Origin: Nectonema munidae
Taxonomy: Eukaryota > Nematomorpha > Nectonematoida > Nectonematidae
Length of the DNA: 64,000 bases
Assembly (NCBI GenBank): GCA_030549495.1
Contig: JAUIRK010000567.1
Span: 536,501-600,500, forward strand
Direction of reading: 5' to 3'
The position numbers and the translations under genes were made by a program. Shown in pieces: positions 61,301 to 64,000 of this stretch; positions within the stretch are counted from its first letter, which is position 1; each line of letters opens with the position of its first letter. Under the pieces are notes generated by a model, which was not told the origin of the DNA, ran no database searches, and saw only the letters and a list, made by a program, of their open reading frames with translations.

Positions 61301-61531
61301 TCTTCATTTGAATAATCTAAAGAAAGGTAAAATATGGTGAAAACAATATTGATATTTATAAAAAAAAAACCTTCATCCGCTGATCTCTTTGTACTTTTAT
61401 CATCATTAACATTTATTTTCGCAGCAATCTAAAGAAAAATTATACTAGTTAAATTTTTTTATTTTTAATGGACAAACTTGTTTTGCTCGTTCAAGTGCAT
61501 CAGAAAAAGAGTTTTTATTTGTAGAAGACAT
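42721..61531 (-). CDS. FUBP/KHSRP/Psi-type KH-domain protein, 20 exons identified
   Basis: Encodes a nuclear single-stranded nucleic acid binding protein of the far-upstream-element-binding protein family, which acts in transcription, splicing and mRNA decay. Exons I placed (plus coordinates): 61478-61531, 61371-61428, 61260-61316, 61154-61205, 60883-60935, 60734-60808, 59857-59914, 59581-59749, 58616-58714, 58515-58553, 58417-58461, 57513-57618, 56825-56928, 49492-49655, 47731-47792, 47294-47412, 46595-46767, 46127-46181, 43288-43362, 42721-42878. All have AG/GT borders and compatible phases except across the 56825/49655 gap, where one exon (length 1 mod 3) is missing. Total found is about 590 residues, near the family's usual 570-650. 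Signatures: DSGGLP in KH1, YAPQGW(A)NAY, and YY motifs. The exact paralogue cannot be decided. Confidence 0.9.
43150..43200. repeat. Scrap of the 53874-54096 repeat family
   Basis: AAAAAAAGTTTGCCCCCAATAATTTTA matches AAAAAAAGTTTGCCCC then CATAATTTTAGGG at 54045-54080. Located in the last intron region of the KH gene. Confidence 0.45.
45234..45345 (-). mobile_element. tRNA-derived SINE head
   Basis: The minus strand reads GTAGATGGCATAGTGGTAGT (A box TGGCATAGTGG, about 45319-45332) and, about 45 bases on, GGTTCGATTCT (B box, 45275-45285). A normal acceptor stem does not form, so it is a SINE or tRNA pseudogene rather than a working tRNA. It lies in the intron between exons 18 and 19 of the KH gene, in the same orientation as the gene. 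Confidence 0.65.
46127..47792 (-). CDS. KH gene exons 15-18: glutamine/tyrosine-rich C-terminal region
   Basis: Exon 15 PMPALNFPMLQNQNQYGNYQ; exon 16 YVQPQSMYAGSMYQQNVGYA then PQGWANAYSQQN; exon 17 KQQVMDPALAQYYAQFYSPQ followed by a Ser/Asn/Gln-rich stretch; exon 18 NQYMMSSIPSQSAPNAYQ. YAPQGWANAY corresponds to human FUBP1 YAPQGWGNAY, and DPALAQYYAQFY to DPNSAAWAAYYAHYY, the transactivation YM motif. Exon 17 has a cryptic continuation into its intron (in-frame stop well downstream of the donor), not used in this model. Confidence 0.87.
47860..49330 (+). mobile_element. Broken retroelement fossil, DIRS-like or other LTR-type relative
   Basis: A GC-richer plus-strand island inside the intron between exons 14 and 15 of the KH gene. 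It contains reverse-transcriptase-like sequence, including a YLDDILILA active-site block near 48640-48680 and FSTYSAYLEIKRDF near 48195, with RNase-H-like sequence possibly to 49320. It is clearly broken with many breaks, lacks recognisable terminal repeats, and looks old. The family (DIRS versus Gypsy-like) is uncertain because ends and integrase or recombinase were not seen. Confidence 0.6.
49492..49655 (-). CDS. KH gene exon 14: second half of KH4
   Basis: Reads GEAVRAIGHQTGAHVEFDRA, YNVDNSAPNKAFRVRGTIHQ and IQEACRLICEKAEI, matching the GETIR.I...(T/S)GAHVELDR and (F).IRG...QI..A..LI.EK pattern of the fourth FUBP KH domain. The acceptor is GGTAG at 49656 and the exon starts in phase 1, so it needs an upstream exon with the first strand and the GXXG loop. 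None was recognised between here and 56825. The intron contains the 50251-53048 transposon. Confidence 0.85.
49866..49930. repeat. Dispersed short repeat shared with 31130-31185
   Basis: CTTCGATCTCCTCGGGATTC then TTCGGCTTATTG resembles CTTGGATCTTCACGGGATTC then TTTGGCTTATTG just before the hAT-like element at 31195. Identity is partial; the nature is unknown. Confidence 0.4.
50251..53048 (+). mobile_element. hAT-like DNA transposon with nearly complete transposase, in a KH-gene intron
   Basis: The left end TAGAGTGGTCCA (50251) and right end TGGACCACTATA (to 53048) are inverted. Both are followed inward by A/T runs and by GATTAGAACC words (about 50300; mirrored about 53010). ATATATAT flanks both sides (50243-50250, 53049-53056), a possible 8-bp target duplication, though in AT-rich sequence this is weak. 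TAGAG fits the TARNG hAT end rule. The length is 2.8 kb with about 300 bp untranslated at the left and 230 bp at the right. It lies antisense to the KH gene, in the intron where the missing KH4 exon is expected. Confidence 0.82.
50562..52813 (+). CDS. RNase-H-fold transposase-like protein, two frame breaks
   Basis: Main open frame 50752-52470 (572 codons from a GTG; no ATG is needed because the true N-terminus is in another frame). The N-terminal part 50562-50810 (MECNSSQTIDKP, LPTLRETLAVFF) shifts by one base into the main frame near 50750, where IPFWQKAGLPT follows. The C-terminal part (from about 52490: SDFVTKNTARFFETLDLPQI, then VVNDVAERAIKLIQDFN to 52813) is in a further frame. Likely catalytic residues: D247 in HWDGK, D312 in ICFDTTASNTG, then ACRHYIF with C341, as in hAT D...D...C-x-x-H order; the last acidic residue was not fixed. 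A basic, serine/lysine linker follows the N-terminal helices. I know this family as unnamed multi-copy proteins in aphids, hydra and copepods. Two frame breaks imply it is inactive unless they are sequencing errors. Confidence 0.8.
53340..53440 (+). mobile_element. Solo hAT-type end
   Basis: CAAGGGTCGGCAAAGTGGTC followed by ATCGACCCCTGGAGG resembles the CAGGGGTCGGCAA terminal repeats of many hAT elements. No matching opposite end was identified, so only a fragment is claimed. Confidence 0.45.
53874..54098. mobile_element. Short MITE-like repeat
   Basis: Starts CCAGGGGCGCAATCTGGGCA and ends GGGATGTGCACCCTTGG; the ends are roughly inverted. The interior (CATTAAAAAACTTGTTTGGTTT, GGTTGAGTTTCAAACAA) resembles 55330-55420, a second copy, and part of 43150-43200. 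About 225 bp, non-coding. hAT-like by end style only. Confidence 0.5.
54731..54742. repeat. Poly-C tract (12 C)
   Basis: Twelve consecutive C before ATTGGTTGACG, third G/C homopolymer in the window. Confidence 0.9.
55240..55440. repeat. Second copy of the 53874-54098 repeat
   Basis: ATCATTAAAAGATCTGTTTG, CTTGTGAGTGTAGAC and ACGGTTGAGTTTCATACA align with the interior of the other copy in the same orientation. The ends are not clear. Confidence 0.5.
56825..57618 (-). CDS. KH gene exons 12-13: KH3
   Basis: Exon 12 reads ILVPKYAVGLVVGKGGETIK then KLMSDYGVRIRFKDG: KH3 with GKGG loop. Exon 13 reads SSLQGVDRVLVITGDIGNID then AVFKAISSYISTAE. The exon junction is phase 1 on both sides. The FUBP family typically has a proline in this strand-turn (ITGPPD); here it is ITGDIG. 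Confidence 0.9.
58417..59914 (-). CDS. KH gene exons 7-11: end of KH1, KH2 and linker
   Basis: Exon 7 begins in phase 1 after TTTTAG at 59915 and reads DSGGLPCRKYTITGPPESI, which fits human FUBP (DSGGLPERS...LTGTPESV). Exon 8 gives KAKAYIDDIV, an acidic/serine linker, and ASVAIPADRVGLIIGQKGAN: KH2 with GQKG loop. Exon 9 completes KH2 (EDSNTRMIMIQDGIYATAPE, then KELRITGGPSHIQ), and exon 10 gives KAKELVAELLAQH. Exon 11 is a 15-residue linker, GYVGSSDLSAAMSRE. All phases join without a break. Confidence 0.9.
60734..61531 (-). CDS. KH gene exons 1-6: N-terminus and first half of KH1
   Basis: Exon 1 starts at ATG 61531 (MSSTNKNSFSDALERAKQ); exon 2 gives IAAKINVNDDKSTKRSADE. The pair matches the FUBP N-terminal amphipathic helix (A.QRARQIAAKI), known to bind FIR/PUF60. 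Exons 3-4 give a low-complexity linker ending GAQLAAMKNKSGFSAK. Exons 5-6 give HQYTVPDKLVGL/VIGKGGENITKIQSETGA: the KH1 GXXG loop is GKGG, split by an intron after GL. Introns are tiny (about 43-330 bp), in contrast to the 7-kb intron later. The sequence immediately before the ATG ends TTTTAAG, so an upstream non-coding exon is possible. Confidence 0.88.
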
Positions 61532-62019
61532 CTTAAAATATTCTTGAAATGGAAAAAATATGGTGGAAAAGAAATAAAAAATAAAAACTAAAATTTTAAT
61601 ATGAAATAAATACATTCAAAAATGATAAATAAATAAATAGTTCAAAAAATCTTTAATCAGAGGACATACATGTTGCAGATTTATATAGTCAATAGTGGCG
61701 ATCCAATGGTGTATCCAGCCATGTGAGAATATAGAAGTGGTCCTAGAGCTCTACCCCCACGCATCCCCCTCTAACGCGAACTCTTTTGGAAGTTAACCTA
61801 TATAATTTTGATAAATTATTGGCAATATAAAAAATATTTGATATTTTTATATTAAATAAATATTTAATATACGATAATTATACAAAATTAAACTTACAAA
61901 AAAAGAATTAAAACTTTATATATATATATCAAATGGGGCTCAGTCATGATGAAAAAGGAAATTCCAAATCCTGTTATGATGAACTTCTTTGTACTACATT
62001 TTGGTTTCACTTAATTTGC
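61532..62019. other. Region upstream of the KH gene
   Basis: Should hold the promoter and any 5' non-coding exon. No TATA box at a meaningful distance, CpG-rich block or initiator could be supported. A small GC-rich patch (CTAGAGCTCTACCCCCACGC) lies at about 61745. Confidence 0.4.
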
Positions 62020-62195
62020 CAATAGTAGGATGACCTCTCAGCTGAACAGTTGAAGGTCAGGGGTTCGATCCCCAAGGCTCCCAAATCTAAAAACAAATTC
62101 CCAAAGACTGTGATTAACCATCTTAAGCATAATGCGAGCATATAGCCTTACGGCTAAAAGTGTTTTGATATCTCAAACCAACCAACCAACCAACC
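62020..62195 (+). mobile_element. tRNA-derived SINE with (ACCA)n tail
   Basis: Contains the B box GGTTCGATCCC (62062-62072) with an upstream A-box-like stretch (TGACCTCTCAGCTGAACAG, 62031-62049). It ends in ACCAACCAACCAACCAACC (about 62176-62194), a short-repeat tail typical of SINEs. No proper cloverleaf can be drawn. Confidence 0.6.
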
Positions 62196-62199
62196 CCCG

Positions 62200-63530
62200 T
62201 TCTGGATCCATTTAAAAAGTATTTTAATTACTAAGTTTTTAATTAGCTATTGTTTATCCTCTGGATCTACGCAAAATATAATATAGTTATGTAAAAGTTA
62301 TTCAGTTAGAGAAGTTATCAATTTTAATATTAAAAAGAAATTTTGTTTAAAAAAACAACTCACAAAACTTTTCTTTTGAATATGTTTGAATTCGACGAAT
62401 CACATGACTAAAACTTAATAAGCCGCATTGATATTGTTGTGATTAAACTAAATCAATACATCAATCTTGTAATTTTTATCTGCTACAATACGCTGAGGAA
62501 TTTAAGACAAAAAATATATTTAAAAAGATATTAAAAAACCATAAGTTTTACAAAGTACTCGTGCTAAGGTTATTTTTTTGTAAAAAAGAGGTTTAAGACT
62601 GTTTGCAGTGAAAAAGAATTAGACATGTTTGAAACATCTTCTATGTTTAGAATATTTTTTTAATTTTGTTACTAAAATATTCTTTATGAACACAGTTTAT
62701 GAAGAAATTGGAATTTAGAAGTACCCAATTTTCTGCCATATTTCTTATCTTAATTTGCGAAAATAGACGAACTCAAATCACAACTGAAATATTTATTTAA
62801 TAATTTTAATGAATTTACACATAATCTTAATATGTGGGCGTTATAAAATGAACTTTCTTTCTTTCTTTTAGAAAATCATTTTTGGAAAAATTCTTTATTT
62901 CATCATCTGTTTAATTAATTCCAAATTCAATCTTGTTTTCTAAGCTATTTTATTTTAAATTAGACTTAACATATTCTTTGTTGAGAAAAATAGTGCATTT
63001 GAACAAATGCTAGCAATAAAATTACTATTTTCAAAAATTAAATTTAGTTAAAAGGGAGCCCCCCCTGGCTACAATAAATTAAATTTAAATAAAAATAATT
63101 TTACCTACAAGAAAATTTCTACATTTATGTCTAATATGCTACATATTTTATAAAATTACAAAGTTTTTGAATAAATCTAGTAACATTCTTTATCAATTTT
63201 TAAATTTTATGTAATAGTAAAACAACTAGAGATAAAAAACGGGACATTTATTAAAAGACAGGACGGCAAAAAAAGACGAATAAAACGGTACTGTATAGTT
63301 CAAAATAGTAAGTCTGGTCAGCCTACTACTTAGACGTAAGGAAATCACCATTATTAATTTCTATTTTCACCCTGTTCTGAAAAGATATTATGTCTTTCGT
63401 AAATAAGCGTGATGAAGATAAATTAAGTAGTTGAAAAATAAATTTAAGAAAAAATTAGAAAAAAAAAACAAAATTATCTGAAAAAACAATAATAAGAAAG
63501 TATTGCAAAACAATGAATTATCATTTATTA
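62200..63530. other. AT-rich, nothing recognised
   Basis: No open frame of note, repeat or RNA gene seen. Confidence 0.5.
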
Positions 63531-63539
63531 ATACAGTTT

Positions 63540-64000
63540 TGATTTTTTAATAAATTATTTTTTGTTGTACTCTAACGATATGCTTCACTGGGGAAATCGA
63601 GACCACTCTATATCGGAATGCATCTTCAGAAATGATTCCACAAAACTCTCATGCTTTAATTGCCACAATCACCACAACGCTACATCCAAACATTGCGAAT
63701 ACCAAATTCAACTCGCACAACATATCCAAAATCAACACAACCTTCTAATAAGCAAATTCCTATGCTAAATTTTCTCCACATAAACCTCAACCACTCTAAT
63801 GCTGTTTGGACAAACCTATATAACATTCTAATTTCAAACTTATTTGATGTTATATCTATTAAAGAACCATATCCAAATCTCTCTTCTAATATACCAAATT
63901 ACTTACTATATCAGACGTCACCTTTGTCCTTTTATTCAGCAGGCATCTTCATAAAATCAACCGTTCACCACACATCATTACTACGATTCTCTTCAAACAA
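63540..64000 (+). mobile_element. Start of a LINE: zinc-knuckle ORF1 end and ORF2 endonuclease
   Basis: 63562-63768 encodes MLHWGNRDHSISECIF, then SCFNCHNHHNATSKHCEYQI, then IQLAQHIQNQHN. The CFNCHNHHNATSKHC block is a CCHC knuckle as in ORF1 of I/R1/Jockey-like LINEs; the preceding one is degraded at its first cysteines. ORF2 begins at ATG 63762 inside ORF1's last codons (ATGCTAA) and stays open to the window end. It reads FLHINLNHSNAVWTNLYNIL then DVISIKEPYPN, the first motifs of an apurinic-type endonuclease (N and E of the active site). The 5' end of ORF1 is missing or outside recognisable sequence. The rest of the element lies beyond base 64000. Confidence 0.75.

Noticed and set aside
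62020-62195. Functional tRNA gene
   Set aside because: B box is good but no cloverleaf can be drawn and a short-repeat tail follows, as in SINEs.

Overview
This 64-kb window is AT-rich eukaryotic (metazoan) DNA dominated by transposable-element layers, with one recognisable host gene. The gene has many small exons and long introns. Together with the mix of BED-hAT, FLYWCH-MULE, pogo/Tigger, Tc1/mariner, zinc-knuckle LINE and DIRS-like remnants, this suggests an arthropod-type genome; a copepod such as a sea louse is my guess, not something shown.

Layout. 1-1690: 3' part of a LINE on the minus strand. 1691-4390: mostly unrecognised sequence with a G homopolymer. 4392-7372: wreck of a C2H2-finger protein family I know only as multi-copy unnamed genes, split by a short LINE tail. 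8541-11100: a tandem duplication, a MITE-like palindrome and an internally deleted hAT. 11657-19728: a nested block bounded by inverted repeats and a 9-bp repeat, holding two copies of a Helitron-like/foldback element whose 5' end carries a 28-bp minisatellite. 20139-25361: a BED-finger hAT, overlapping a 4.5-kb imperfect palindrome (22200-26705). 26880-32783: remnants of pogo, Tc1/mariner, FLYWCH-MULE and two hAT-like elements. 32930-39543: a deletion-derived hAT with a perfect 8-bp target duplication, itself containing a third copy of the Helitron-like/foldback element in the opposite orientation.

42721-61531 (minus strand) is a FUBP/KHSRP/Psi-type single-stranded nucleic acid binding protein with KH domains. 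I placed 20 coding exons with GT-AG borders and compatible phases (about 590 residues), ending in tyrosine-rich YY motifs. The first half of KH4 was not found. Its introns hold a tRNA-derived SINE, a broken DIRS/LTR-type fossil and a 2.8-kb hAT-like transposon with a nearly complete transposase. 62020-62195 is a second SINE. From about 63540 to the window end is the start of a LINE with zinc-knuckle ORF1 overlapping ORF2.

The most interesting signal is the Helitron-like/foldback family. Two copies carry an inverted duplication of the 5' end around the same 63-bp loop and the same arm/body junction. Yet the minisatellite parts of the two arms within each copy share variants private to that locus, which points to arm-to-arm copying. 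Everything here is read by eye; no alignments or searches were run.
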